This document shows, one piece after another, positions 16,201-23,341 of a DNA stretch of 33,809 nt (positions within the stretch are counted from its first letter, which is position 1; every line of letters starts with the position of its first letter). Source of the DNA: an uncultured Myxococcales bacterium. GTDB taxonomy: Bacteria > Myxococcota > Myxococcia > Myxococcales > Myxococcaceae. The stretch covers positions 1-33,809 of the forward strand of contig CAIWFK010000046.1 of the NCBI GenBank assembly GCA_903911905.1, in the 5' to 3' direction. The position numbers and the translations under genes are program-made. The notes beneath the pieces were generated by a model. It saw only the letters and a program-made list of their open reading frames with translations, was not told the DNA's origin and did not search any database.

Positions 16201-19200
16201 CCGCCCGTGCTGCTTGAGCCGTCGGCTGTCAGTTCGACATCGGAAGCCACCGTCATCCTTCACGGTGTGGCGAAGATTCCAGGCCCCGTCGAAGTACGTC
16301 GCGACCTCTCCACCATCGCATCCACCACGGCATCGCCGCAGGGCGCGGAGGCCGCCCTCGTGAGCTTGCAGTCCTCATCGACTGAGACACCCGACGGCTC
16401 GCCCTCACTTTCGGCAGATGGCATCCGTGAAGCCTTCGTGGTGGCTGGGACCGGCGGCACGGTTCTCGCGGTCGCCGACGTCTGCGCCGCCGGAGGTTCG
16501 ACAAGCTGCGGCGCGGGCAACTTCGACTGGTCGCTCTACGGGAACCTCATCTTCATGCCGCCGTTCACCTTCTCTCCTGACGGGAAGAAGCTGGCAGGCA
16601 TCGCGCACGACGAAGCCCTTGGCGCCGACACGCTGTTCATCCTCGACTTGAGCAGCCAGAGCGCAATTCTTCCCCTCGCGAGCTCCATCAGCGCCGCTCA
16701 GCCCATCGCGTGGTTCGACGACTCTTCGAAGTTGGCGGTCGTCCGGGCATACACGGACCCGTTCGGTTCAGTCGTGCATGCGCTGTCCACCCTCGACTCG
16801 TCCAGCTCAGACGTACCCGACAGCGTGGCTGATGTTCGGACGCTTGATGACGCGGGTGGGGTCTCAACGGTCGTGTTCGCGGCCTTTGCTGGCAGCGCCA
16901 ATCAGTTGGCCGGGGTGGTGAAGCTGGCCGACGGGACTGAGCAGCTCGAATCGTGGACCACAGGGCAGGGTGCGCAGACGAGCGTCACCTTGTCTGGCCA
17001 GCAGTTCGACTCGTTCTCGACACGGGGGACGTCGCTGGCGTTTGCCCTCTTCGACGGCACCACATGGGCCGCCTATGTGCAGTCGGGCGCGCAGCCGCCT
17101 CAGCTGGCGATTGGTGGCCTCAACGCGGCGCCTCAGCTGGCGCTCTTGCCTCAGGGCGCTCAGCTGCTCGTCATCGACTCGTCGCTCAACGTGACGCAGG
17201 TGGACCTGACGACGTTGGCCTCGCAGCCCTTCGCGTGGCTCAATGGGAGTCCCGATTCTCTTGCCAATCTTCGCTGGGCAAGCTCGGCAGACGCTCCAAC
17301 GGCGCTGGTGACGATGGGTGGTGTCGAGCAGCCCGCCCAGTTGGCGGTCGGCTTTGACTTCCAGGTCGAGGCACCCCTCGTGCCCGGCCTCAATGTGCTG
17401 GCGGCGAGGTCCCTGGCCGCAGACGGCACGGCTGGCAAGCAGAGCAAGACGGTGCAGGTGACGAGCTCCGCGACTGCGCCAGCCGCGGTGGACCTGTCGG
17501 TAGGTGTCGTCCTGCAGCCGGCGATGCCGAGCGCAGTCGACCTCGCGAATGCCCTGGTGACGGTGCAAAACCTTGGCTCGCTCGCTTCGGGCGCAACTCA
17601 GGTCCGCGTGTCCGTTATTCCGGCTTCGGCGGCGACCCGCAGTGTCGTTGTCGGACTGCCTGCCCTCGCGCCTGGCCGCTCAACGAGCATCTTCGTGCCC
17701 GTGGACGTCTCGGGCCTCACTGGGTCTCAGACGCTCGTCGCGGTGGTGGACCCGCAGCAGGTGCTGTTCGACTCGAACCGCGCCAACAACCTGGTCTCCA
17801 TCCCGTTCCAGGTCGCACCCAGTCTGGTGCCGTCGGTGACGTTGACCTCGACGCGCGCGAGCGACCTCCTCACTGCCGATGTCACGCTCTTCAACCCCGG
17901 GGCTGCTCAGTCGATGGCTGTCAGCGTCAGGGTCGAGAGCTCGAGCGGCAATGCCCTCGTCGTGGCCTCTCCGGAGGCGTTGTCGATGCCGCCGCTCGGC
18001 ACACACGAATTCATCCGGGCGCTCGACCTCTCGGGCCTGGCCTCAGGCACCTACGTCCTCAAGGCCGAGGTCTCGGTGGGTGGTACGGCCGTTTCGGCTG
18101 CTACGCAGTCCTTCACTGTGGTGCGCGCCGCAACCGCCAGCCTCGCTGTCAGCGCCTCGCGGCCGAGCTACTTGCCGGGAGAGGTCGTCTCGCTCGGCAC
18201 CACCGTTACGAATGCGTCCCCCGTCGAGTTGCTGCAGGGTACGCAGCTCGACTTCGTCGTCGCTTCGCAATCGGGCACGGCGCTAATTGCCCAGTCGCTG
18301 TCGGTGAATTCGCTGAGCGCCGGCAGCAGCGCCTTGCGGACGCTCACCTTCCCGGCCTCTCAACTGCCGCCTGGTCAATTCCTCGCGACCGTGACGCTGT
18401 CCCTCAATGGCGGCGTCCTGGCGACGGCCAGCGCCAGCTTCGCCGTCGAGGCGTTGCCGGTGCTTACGGGCACGGTAGCGATCCAATCCGCTGCTCCGGG
18501 CGTCGTCCGTCAGGGGGATGCGGTCACGGTGGGTTGGACTCTTGGAAACGCCGGCAACGCGCCAGCAGTGAGCCCGCAGGTGGCGGCCTCGCTCATCGAT
18601 GGCACGACGGGCGCGGTGCTTCAGGTCCTCACGGCGCCACAAGCGGATCTCCCCGCCGGTGCGCAGGTTGCTGGGCAGTTCGTCTTCAATCAGTCGCTGG
18701 AGCTCAGGGCGTACGCAGTCGTGCTGTCGGCCAGCACCAACGCGGGCCCCTTCACCTCGCTCGCCACCGCCAACTTCAGTGTCACCGACGCCACGCCCCC
18801 CGTGCTGAGCGCCAACCTTGCCCAGGACAGCCTGGTGCGGGGCACGTTGCGCTTGAGGGTCCTGGCGACCGACATCAGCGGAGTTGGTGAGGTGCGTGTC
18901 TCCATCGACGGTGCACCCGCCGCGCTGCTGTCCCGTGTCGACGGCTCTGTCGTCAGTGGCGACTGGGAGACGGACGTCACCTTCACAAGTGACGGACCTC
19001 ACCTGTTGCTTGTCTCGGCGGCCGACCTCGTCGGGCAGGACGGTCTGAGCAACCCGACTGCGACCAACCCGTTGTCGATTCGTGTCCGGTCCGACGGTAC
19101 CGCGCCCGCCCTGTCGATTGCCGGGGTGACGGATGGCGCCAGGTACGGCACCAGCGTGACGCCAACCTTCAGTGCGAGCGACGCGAACGGTGCGGCGGTG

Positions 19201-22200
19201 ACGGCGCTACTCGATGGCGCGCCCTTCCTGTCTGGTGCATCCGTTGGTGATGGCCTCCACACCCTCGTAGTGACTGCTGTCGACCCGGCCGGAAACGTAA
19301 CCACCACGTCCGTGCGCTTCGGGGTCGATACGCAGGCCCCAGTCATTCTCGTCAACGGCGTCATCGGCGGCGATGTGCTCGTCGCGCCCGTGGCTGTCAG
19401 CTACTCCGTCGTCGATGCCAATCCCGTCGTCACGACGGCCACCATAGACGGGGCAGCCTTCGTCGATTCGACCACCATTACCTCTCTGGGGACTCACGTC
19501 CTCACCATCACGGCGACGGACAGCGTGGGGCACGCCTCCACCGTCACCAAGACCTTCACACTCGTCGGAACGGGCCTCTCCGTCGCCATCGCAGGAGTGG
19601 TGGATGGCGATGTCACCCGTGGGCCAGTGGTACCCGTCGTCACCTTCGCCGGCGCTCAGTCGACCTCAATTCAGTTGAATGGGCGGCCCTTCGCGTCGGG
19701 CACGCCGGTGACGGCCGAGGGGAACTACACCCTGACGGCGAGCGCGACTGCGGGTGCCGCCACCCAGTCTGCCGTGGTGCACTTCACCATCGACAGGACG
19801 AATCCCGTCTTGAGCCTCAGCGGCGTCACCAACGGCGCTGCAGTGGCCGCGCCCGTGACGCTCGTCTTCACTGCTCAAGACGCCAACCTGCGTCAAGTCA
19901 CGGCCACGCTTGATGGAGCCCCGGTTGGCTCGGGCGTGACGGTGTCGGTCGACGGCCAGCATGTCTGGACGGTGCAGGCGGTCGACTTGGCAGGAAACAC
20001 GGCTAGCGAGACGCGTACCTTCGTTGTCGACCAGCGAGCGCCCGTCATCACCGTCACCGGCGTGACGGAGGGGTTGGTCTCTGCGCTTCCGCTGACGCCC
20101 GGAGCGACGGTGGCCGACGCCAACCTTGCGCAGACCGTCGTCACGCTCGACGGCGCGACCTTCGTGCTGGGTGCTGCGGTCTCCAGCGAAGGCGACCACA
20201 CCTTCACGGTCGTGGCGTTGGACACCGCGGGTAACCGCTCGAGCTCGACGGTCCACTTCGCCATCGACACGACGCCGCCCACGCTAAGCCTCTCAGGGGT
20301 CGATGCCGGCGTTGAGGTCAACCACCCTGTGCAGTTGGCGTACTCGGCGAGCGACCTTCACCCGGGTACGACGACGTCGACCGTGGACGGCACCCCCTTC
20401 ACGAGCGGCGGCACCGTCTCCAGCGAAGGCTCGCACGTGTGGCGTGTAGACTCGACGGACGTCGTGGGCAACCACGCCAGCGAGTCGCGCAGCTTCATCA
20501 TCGACCTCACACCGCCCTCGGTCGCCATCGCCGGCGTCACTGACGGGCTCATCACCAACCAGGACGTGACACCCCTCGTCACTGTCCTCGGGGCTTCGAC
20601 CTCGACCGTGACGCTCGACGGCGCAACCTATGCCGGCGGCATCGTCACTGCTGAGGGTGTCCATCGGCTGCAGGTGGATGCTGCTGACCTCGCCGGAAAC
20701 ACCACGAGCGTCGTCGTGAGCTTCGAAATCGACAAGACGCCCCCTGTGCTGTTGCTGTCCGGTGTAGCAAACGGCGCCCTCGTGGGCGGTGCCGTCACCC
20801 TGGCGTGGCAGGCGACTGACAGGAATCTGCTGACAAGCTCGGCGACGCTTGGCGCCAGCAGCATTCCGAGTGGCACCGTCGTCAGTCAGGAGGGCGTGTG
20901 GACGTGGCGGGTAGACGCACTCGATGCCGCGGGCAACGCGGCGAGCGAAACGCGGACCTTCACCATCGACCTCACGGCGCCCAGCATCACCATCACCGGC
21001 GTGTCGGATGGTTTGCTGACCTCATCCAACGTGCAAATCAACGTCGCGGTCGCCGAGCTGCATCCGGCCCAGGTGACGACGACGGTTGATGGGGTGCCGT
21101 TTGCCTCAGGAGACATCGTCAGCACTGAGGGCGCGCACACCCTGAAGGTGGTGGCAGTCGACGCTGCCGGGAACTCCGCCACTCGGACGGTCAGCTTCAC
21201 CATCGACCGTACGCCCCCGCTGCTGCAGTTGTCGGGCGTCCTGGATGGGCAGGCCGTCAACCACCTCGTCACTTTGAGCTTCTCTGCGACGGACCTGCAC
21301 CTGGCGGCGGTGAGTTCGACGCTCAACGGCGGCGCCATCGCCTCCGGCGCTTTGGTTGCCGCTCCAGGCAACTACACATGGGTGGTGCAGGCACAGGATG
21401 GCGCCGGCAACCAGACGGTCGAGACGCGCAGCTTCTCCATTGTGCTGACGGCGCCCGTCATCACCATCTCAGGCGTAACGGGCGGGCAGGTGACGCGTGG
21501 GCCAGTGACGCCAGTGGTCTCGGTGGCCTCGAGCCTCGCCGTGACCACGGGCATCACCCTCGACGGCGCAGCGTTCCAGAGCGGCTCGGCGGTGGTGAGC
21601 GAGGGCGCTCACGTCCTCTCGGTGCGCGCGGTCGACTCAGCAGGCAACGTCGCGACGGCTTCGGTGTCCTTCGCCATCGACAGGACAGCGCCGACGCTCA
21701 CGGTCGCGGGCGTTGCGTCTGGCGCGCTGGTGAAGGGGCCCGTCACCTTGACCTTCAGTGCGACTGACACATCGCCAGTCGTCGTGGCGGCCACCCTCGA
21801 CGGCGTGGTTGTCGCCTCCGGCGCGTCAGTAACCTCAGACGGTCTGCACACGCTGCTCGTCACGGCGACTGACGCGGCAGGCAACGTGGCCCAGCAGACG
21901 CTGGCCTTCACCATCGACGCGACGCCGCCCACCGTCGTCATCACCGGCGTGACGAATGGGCAGGTCTCCGCGGGCCCGCTGACGCCTAACTTCACGGCAA
22001 CCGACGCTCACCTCGCGAGCACCAGCGCGACCCTCAATGGGGCTGCCTTCCTCTCGGGTACGTCGGTCAGCGTGCCCGGCTCCTACCTGCTCGTGGTGGT
22101 GGCGACCGATGCCGTTGGCAATACGACAACGTCATCGACGTCCTTCACCATCTCTCAGCCGACGGGCCCTGGGGTATGTCGAGACGTGTCGCTCCACGCA

Positions 22201-23331
22201 GTGCGTTCGTCGGTGCGGCCCGGCAATGCCTTCGACGCTGTCGCCAGCCCTGCGCCGACGCTTCGGTTCGCTCTGCCGGCGACACTGACCGCGACGGCTG
22301 GTGCTGGGACGACTGAAGCGCTCCTGACGTTCAGCAGAGGCGGCGCTGCGACGAACTGCGCCTACCGCGGGGTCGTCACGAGCTGCCGGGACGGGGTGGG
22401 TTCGACCAACCTCAGCCTCGTCTCGTGCTCCCCTGGGCTGGCAGCTGGCAGCGTGGTGGTGGCTGATGCCATTCGGTTGAGTGTCACCACGCGGGTGCCA
22501 GCGGACGTCACGGTGACGCTGCACGAGAGCCAGCCCTGCACTGGCGACGAGGTCCGGCCGCAATTCCAATTCGCGGCGTGCGCCTACGGCGACCTCGCGG
22601 TCACCAGTAACTCGAGCGTCGACGGTAACGTCGCAGCGGACGGGAACGTCTCCGTCGGTCAGTCGGGAGAGGTTGCAGGCGCGGTGGTGGCAGGCGGCTC
22701 GGTGACAAGGGCAGGGCGGGCGGAGATTGACGGCACCGTCTACTACGGCGGCACGGCCTCGCTCGGGTGCCTGTCCGGCCACGGAGGTTGTCCTCCAAGC
22801 CAGCATCTGCGGCCAGCTCCCGTCGTTTGCTCATGCGGTTACGACGTCGCCGCCCGCCTGGCAGAGGTCGCCAACAACAACGACAACAACCTGCTGCAGG
22901 CCGACCCCGCAATCGCGTCCCGCCTCGTCAACGGGGGACTCCGAATGAGCAATGGGTTCATCACCCTGCGTGGAGGTCGCTACTCGCTCGCGTCCCTGGA
23001 CCTCTCGGGCGGGCAGGTACAGGTGGCACGAGGCGAGTCGGTCGAGCTCTTCGTCACCGGTGACGTCAAGCTCGGGAGCAGCATCGACCTCGACGGCCGC
23101 GGGCAGTTGCTCATCGTCAGCGGAGCGGACTCGAGCCGCGGCGGGGCCGTGACGTTGGGGCCGAATCGAGAACTCAGGTTGAAGGTGTACGCGCCGTGGG
23201 CAGATGTCACGGTGCAGGGGAGTACCTGGATCGATGGGGCTCTCGTAGCCCACGACATCACGTTCAGAGGGAGCTCGGGGCTTGCGGCGGTCGACGCGCA
23301 GGTCTCACCGCCCCCGCTGAGTTGTCCATGA
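4270..23331 (+). CDS. Giant secreted metallopeptidase/adhesin mosaic (6353 aa)
   Basis: A Sec signal peptide (1-23, ending SAIALA before DSSD) directs export. Order of regions (rough): metallopeptidase-like domain 24-325 with HEVMH (H134, E135, H138) and a downstream SPLELYLMG motif; alpha-helical toroid-like region 328-588 with QxxDGSW motifs (QKPDGSW, QLADGSW); five CARDB-like repeats 590-1145; SPNGDG-type modules (FlgD Ig-like or CHU_C-like) at 1160, 1821, 2582 and 2781; beta-propeller-like regions about 1256-1810 and 4037-4400; Ig-like modules between; FN3-like modules near 3159, 3343, 3539 and 3891; CARDB-like modules 4403-4844; 13 Ig-like repeats 4945-5963; Cys-rich, beta-helix-like C-terminus 5970-6353. 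No LPXTG, PEP-CTERM or MYXO-CTERM anchor is seen. At roughly 0.6 MDa it could span a long distance from the cell. I infer a surface or secreted adhesin with protease activity; substrate and export beyond the inner membrane are unknown. The second gene of the operon starts 10 nt downstream. Confidence 0.9.
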   Translation: MRNWNFKKVLFALTAFVSAIALADSSDVTVLQYPGGPYTRDSAARAQLSTDFLRTHRDAYDFIVAFPIFPVDFGTEVAGLHTDIRSNVTGIGHAPYDSGATFGSPARLKSFIDVASLSGGQMPPVEQPIAVLAHEVMHQWGAYAHFRDPATGQVSSDLLGFEGAHWSFFFNDDAAILYGSRWQQVGPGQYQSVKSRDAYSPLELYLMGMAPKESVPPMTLLSPVGASPYSATSLPPRDGTTINATARTITIDDIVAAEGPRAPDFTNSQKTFRAAFVILAAPGQVPTQAQLDYVDAVRTQWQSEFFFLTKGQGVMETGLVDLAPRLVAQNPGVQAAVAYLLQTQKPDGSWSDDSRSVWRDTAAAVEALAPFRLDPRVAAANAKALTFVNAGAPLDNDGTYHRLRALRTLDPTKLLVLPASAQSVTGVGLSWGYTATAFDTALSLLSQSYVGPVDTTSPGWATLGSLVSPSGGWSFTPGGPSRIEPTARAVEVINSMQSRPNGVETLALQGLAYLRTTRTTAGVFADDVDSVSATSLAIDSLWSWNRLTAGEADSARTMLVGQQLADGSWNSRAYDTAMATATLGKVLVPNLVAAAVSVARPVVVAGVTTSAVVTVRNDGAAISDATIVQGYGLNGLPLTPRVTLAPIPSGSSASVSLPISTIGAEGTTQLFVVVDPDNLDGESKRDDNQFATAFQVIGVPAGAELYVGEGTLTTQPPAISQVPQALVVTAEVGNAGQTAAVAAVVSVTVGGVTVGSTIVTLSQQSSLAVQVPVSISQASGAVSYVVTVDPSNQFLEAIESNNQASGVIPVVQSTDVALVAAQASSGSVTQGQDVTVTYTVLNQGTVPVTTGSLNVDVMAGGAIVRTLPALPVAVDVGASTTRTATWRATTPGTFTLVAHLLVAGDVSNGNDAQSATVAVTASSLANLVVSTADLTVAPAQPLAGQVATVTGRVANNGAVATPAFDVVLRNLTANQDLGRKTIPALAAGATATFSASLTPSSGQSLDLSWQVDTGNSVQEFDESDNVVVTTIHPLGLADLAVAAAELSVVPAFPRPGQAVTVNVSVSNRGGQDAPSAALSLLVGGASGTVVATHQIAAMTAGASVVDTFSWTAPSTAGPTTLGVVVNAGHAFAEDTYSNNQAERVVSVQDSTLAASEPYFSPNGDGTNDSTDLQFKLAQPGAFSLSVVDARGTPVWSYSSTAATTDGVATWDGFTDAGVVADDGRYMVRVAGVAGQLEVVVDNNRTTLADSVGTSYFDQESLQRGIPIAGAPGGGFAFEGRERLVTHAANGDVLFVGLLGQPFTGSGSLGLHQERCALFREGVSGGDPIQVSPNAWACDVTYDLEASFNPTTGGFTGNVVLTYPNHPVALAAFANGSKVALLRAQSSVTGLCVNSQCVGVPTPTGELSVLDLTTGIEQPLSAAPFLAKNIYSAGMPELRVVEGADTRMLAYAGTTEPFAEVTLTGGVQPTYNANAPTPAGVRSGPRDKLGVGDVLPLRSGGAAWTNLGAVIYAPAPGATPSVIVPTDHVVEFIDPDISSSFYPSRFSTNNVALQGRISTGTPQSGRRLDELSSGRVVFAGVDSVVATFGQAACAPYFAKPTNQCDVGTGPGLFASDTKGGIARLFSASPQQMEQFTTYANLAASTDGRSVAFGYTPGQLGAPSDVWLLNAVSGSAAQLVAGLPHVALTDLQWSTTSDALTYNSGGYRAATTLANLAATLSAFQAPGGQGLQFFGTAQDLNFDSWLIRARPFASNGTFVTVASGTQPVVKGSLGQWLPPVPGLYDLELVVSDKAGNTRTRKTTAGWSASPAITGVAAAPAYVSPNGDGKNDATLVSYSYSVAHSANFVVSNASGAVVRQFAQTQLQAGSYSFTFDGRDEAGNTLPDGPYSIGAETFSTPIAIDTTPPTVLLARSRLSQGPTLLLGSSTAQDSTGQTRTYQTLQVALDSQANDANLDQWNLVSLDSSGQGSPLRSGSDTSLDETPLTGDQVRARRFKLTATDKAANSSDSALIDFPESLVLAALGDASAVDPLRGSLLVNGRSLPRIDLLESALDASGNPRSFSFVPQRWAFSMASTLNTTLVSYSVAWRPAGSSQAFTVETSTVDVRDENVIVWDARAVPPQPLEVELRVADSAGRSFVVPIRYSLVRRQANMVSCNTDHQSIQVSLTANLLQANELPQLAVGAAIDVLPRGGSTPVASIQFPSTRPDSISGGLANWSIADAYVPLTDCQYTLRARGELRSGEVLVASTDIDICGVGATNVAIQGTQVAVSEFATLTHSTTSVDTFARPVAGGAWQVVDTASQVSSATPQLIRTAAFGACGQYELRWVVHQQLAPDVDSLVTGAQACVFKSRVDLPCTGVTVTASPSAPAVSYCQPQAAPQTVFLAATTSAGSSVQQLSARLVTLAGVDVAPLSVVGFAAGSSSATAHVDVSGAGLSDGQYAVVADAVDNLGISATGVGPTPPLLLDSTLPSVSLVPVPARVCAATQGLSIAGSASDAQLHDLAVSMSSAQGTFSPRLVQRATGTSVSGALATVDLKGLPSGDYWVQLAAQDNAGNSACSTAYPTHIEADVRVAGLTATPAVVSPDGDGVSDTSTLSFSVTEAASLAIDVRRADGTVVKPLQALSANAGALSLPLALTGIPDGPYAIGVSASTSCGSAATFTTPITVDTVAPVARIDSPTPGATVFGTIVVAGEASDVNLDSYELSVGSGSTPSTWTVVGSGSNAIVGGTLGAIDGASLPTGVSTIRLVARDTAGHTSTTTRGVTVTAAHLLSAFVATDPEVSPNGDGRLDQTTVSGTLVATADLLVELVPSSGAPTQVASSNARAAGPFSVAVPSGLLSQFPDGYYLLRATATSGASQEVLTAPLKLDRVPPALAITQPGSAARPGADVQVSVSGASQWTLALNSGAASQVLRAGNSDFAGSAASLPTTDGADELVLDATDRAGNLAEVRLSVVVDGQVPVASFLAPDAGAFVAGVVPVAARIVEPNLANVGLVAVLASGRSPISSAATVPADNVIGRWDTTALGDGDAGLELTVDDLAGNRTVVTTSVVIDNTKPVAVLAAPVGVVARLAASFSGTASDSNLSEWVLEVAPPPPAVSPFTAILRGSNVVSGSFGATPLPPNGSYRFRLRVTDKAGNESVDEHLVTLQDQTAVPRVVLPPTQLVASLVGASTASLTWTASSSLGVVQYLVRRNGQIRATVTSTSFQDPGLFDGVYSYDVIAVDDQSSQSASSNSATVVVDTGAPGVAIIDPVQGGRVGGLKTVVGTATGGANFTGYQLSLGLGASPGSFNPVASGTTPVGQGTLGTLDARGLVEGATYTLALTASSRFGGNAQTSVSFSVDNTPPDAPVLSSATNVGAAVTIVWVPSNAPDVRGYLVLRDNQIANAPAGTSVSDFSTWLLGAATTSYQESVVDGPHTYVVLAVDQALNISAPSNARSVSVETRAPSATVVSPVAGTVLTGVVQLLADVVDADVASVRFEARIAGTDTFALIGTATTLPWATTLDPARFGQGDLEVRAVATDFAGNGDPTPTSVMYHLEQPLGPLNLIARVDGPLLHLSWTRPSLLSVDHYEVTGPDGLISNLTADVLSRDFTSYTSGPASVSVTAVSASGLRRTETASVFFSQPFFDTLPTAVTQMPFVATGAGAHPGDDIVLTDGSHTWTAVADSVGRFRVTTSYAAGVSLRVSGVGTDALGNRSSVFDAVFPRYLPVPSVVPQLTLVPASVPASFVVTASGDASAVAQVTLFSRSAGGVATPLETLPYSAGVRLYDSNGLYGDFEYFAVFSGPTISDSVASNSVVFGFPAPVATLVQTGPTPDFAVRYLDPSGVQFLTLVRQGLGEVPVEINFAVGAATSISDPSPTGGTVDYFVVPTGVLGPASPSNVVRVTQPLIYPAPVPLLASVQADNSVQLTWTASPTLPAYDIQRAADVLPLQFASLATYFSPETYLDNPGPGTWHYRVRVSDSGAWAETAIHVAMPAPLPPVLLEPSAVSSTSEATVILHGVAKIPGPVEVRRDLSTIASTTASPQGAEAALVSLQSSSTETPDGSPSLSADGIREAFVVAGTGGTVLAVADVCAAGGSTSCGAGNFDWSLYGNLIFMPPFTFSPDGKKLAGIAHDEALGADTLFILDLSSQSAILPLASSISAAQPIAWFDDSSKLAVVRAYTDPFGSVVHALSTLDSSSSDVPDSVADVRTLDDAGGVSTVVFAAFAGSANQLAGVVKLADGTEQLESWTTGQGAQTSVTLSGQQFDSFSTRGTSLAFALFDGTTWAAYVQSGAQPPQLAIGGLNAAPQLALLPQGAQLLVIDSSLNVTQVDLTTLASQPFAWLNGSPDSLANLRWASSADAPTALVTMGGVEQPAQLAVGFDFQVEAPLVPGLNVLAARSLAADGTAGKQSKTVQVTSSATAPAAVDLSVGVVLQPAMPSAVDLANALVTVQNLGSLASGATQVRVSVIPASAATRSVVVGLPALAPGRSTSIFVPVDVSGLTGSQTLVAVVDPQQVLFDSNRANNLVSIPFQVAPSLVPSVTLTSTRASDLLTADVTLFNPGAAQSMAVSVRVESSSGNALVVASPEALSMPPLGTHEFIRALDLSGLASGTYVLKAEVSVGGTAVSAATQSFTVVRAATASLAVSASRPSYLPGEVVSLGTTVTNASPVELLQGTQLDFVVASQSGTALIAQSLSVNSLSAGSSALRTLTFPASQLPPGQFLATVTLSLNGGVLATASASFAVEALPVLTGTVAIQSAAPGVVRQGDAVTVGWTLGNAGNAPAVSPQVAASLIDGTTGAVLQVLTAPQADLPAGAQVAGQFVFNQSLELRAYAVVLSASTNAGPFTSLATANFSVTDATPPVLSANLAQDSLVRGTLRLRVLATDISGVGEVRVSIDGAPAALLSRVDGSVVSGDWETDVTFTSDGPHLLLVSAADLVGQDGLSNPTATNPLSIRVRSDGTAPALSIAGVTDGARYGTSVTPTFSASDANGAAVTALLDGAPFLSGASVGDGLHTLVVTAVDPAGNVTTTSVRFGVDTQAPVILVNGVIGGDVLVAPVAVSYSVVDANPVVTTATIDGAAFVDSTTITSLGTHVLTITATDSVGHASTVTKTFTLVGTGLSVAIAGVVDGDVTRGPVVPVVTFAGAQSTSIQLNGRPFASGTPVTAEGNYTLTASATAGAATQSAVVHFTIDRTNPVLSLSGVTNGAAVAAPVTLVFTAQDANLRQVTATLDGAPVGSGVTVSVDGQHVWTVQAVDLAGNTASETRTFVVDQRAPVITVTGVTEGLVSALPLTPGATVADANLAQTVVTLDGATFVLGAAVSSEGDHTFTVVALDTAGNRSSSTVHFAIDTTPPTLSLSGVDAGVEVNHPVQLAYSASDLHPGTTTSTVDGTPFTSGGTVSSEGSHVWRVDSTDVVGNHASESRSFIIDLTPPSVAIAGVTDGLITNQDVTPLVTVLGASTSTVTLDGATYAGGIVTAEGVHRLQVDAADLAGNTTSVVVSFEIDKTPPVLLLSGVANGALVGGAVTLAWQATDRNLLTSSATLGASSIPSGTVVSQEGVWTWRVDALDAAGNAASETRTFTIDLTAPSITITGVSDGLLTSSNVQINVAVAELHPAQVTTTVDGVPFASGDIVSTEGAHTLKVVAVDAAGNSATRTVSFTIDRTPPLLQLSGVLDGQAVNHLVTLSFSATDLHLAAVSSTLNGGAIASGALVAAPGNYTWVVQAQDGAGNQTVETRSFSIVLTAPVITISGVTGGQVTRGPVTPVVSVASSLAVTTGITLDGAAFQSGSAVVSEGAHVLSVRAVDSAGNVATASVSFAIDRTAPTLTVAGVASGALVKGPVTLTFSATDTSPVVVAATLDGVVVASGASVTSDGLHTLLVTATDAAGNVAQQTLAFTIDATPPTVVITGVTNGQVSAGPLTPNFTATDAHLASTSATLNGAAFLSGTSVSVPGSYLLVVVATDAVGNTTTSSTSFTISQPTGPGVCRDVSLHAVRSSVRPGNAFDAVASPAPTLRFALPATLTATAGAGTTEALLTFSRGGAATNCAYRGVVTSCRDGVGSTNLSLVSCSPGLAAGSVVVADAIRLSVTTRVPADVTVTLHESQPCTGDEVRPQFQFAACAYGDLAVTSNSSVDGNVAADGNVSVGQSGEVAGAVVAGGSVTRAGRAEIDGTVYYGGTASLGCLSGHGGCPPSQHLRPAPVVCSCGYDVAARLAEVANNNDNNLLQADPAIASRLVNGGLRMSNGFITLRGGRYSLASLDLSGGQVQVARGESVELFVTGDVKLGSSIDLDGRGQLLIVSGADSSRGGAVTLGPNRELRLKVYAPWADVTVQGSTWIDGALVAHDITFRGSSGLAAVDAQVSPPPLSCP
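19102..22158 (+). repeat. 13 Ig-like repeats within the giant gene, alternating A/B types
   Basis: Residues about 4945-5963 contain 13 tandem repeats of about 78 residues, each opening with a variant of APxLSIAGVTDG and closing with an AGN-containing strand and FxIDxTPP linker. From the third repeat on, two subtypes alternate. One has the pattern GVTxG...VTP...TLDGAxF and ends with VxFxIDRTPP. The other has LSLSGVxNGAxV...PVTL, a central HVW or TW, and ends with ASETRTFxIDLTAP. The true unit is therefore a pair of about 157 residues. No cysteine occurs in the array. DNA copies are well diverged, so this is an old expansion. Confidence 0.85.
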
Positions 23332-23341
23332 TGGGGGATTG

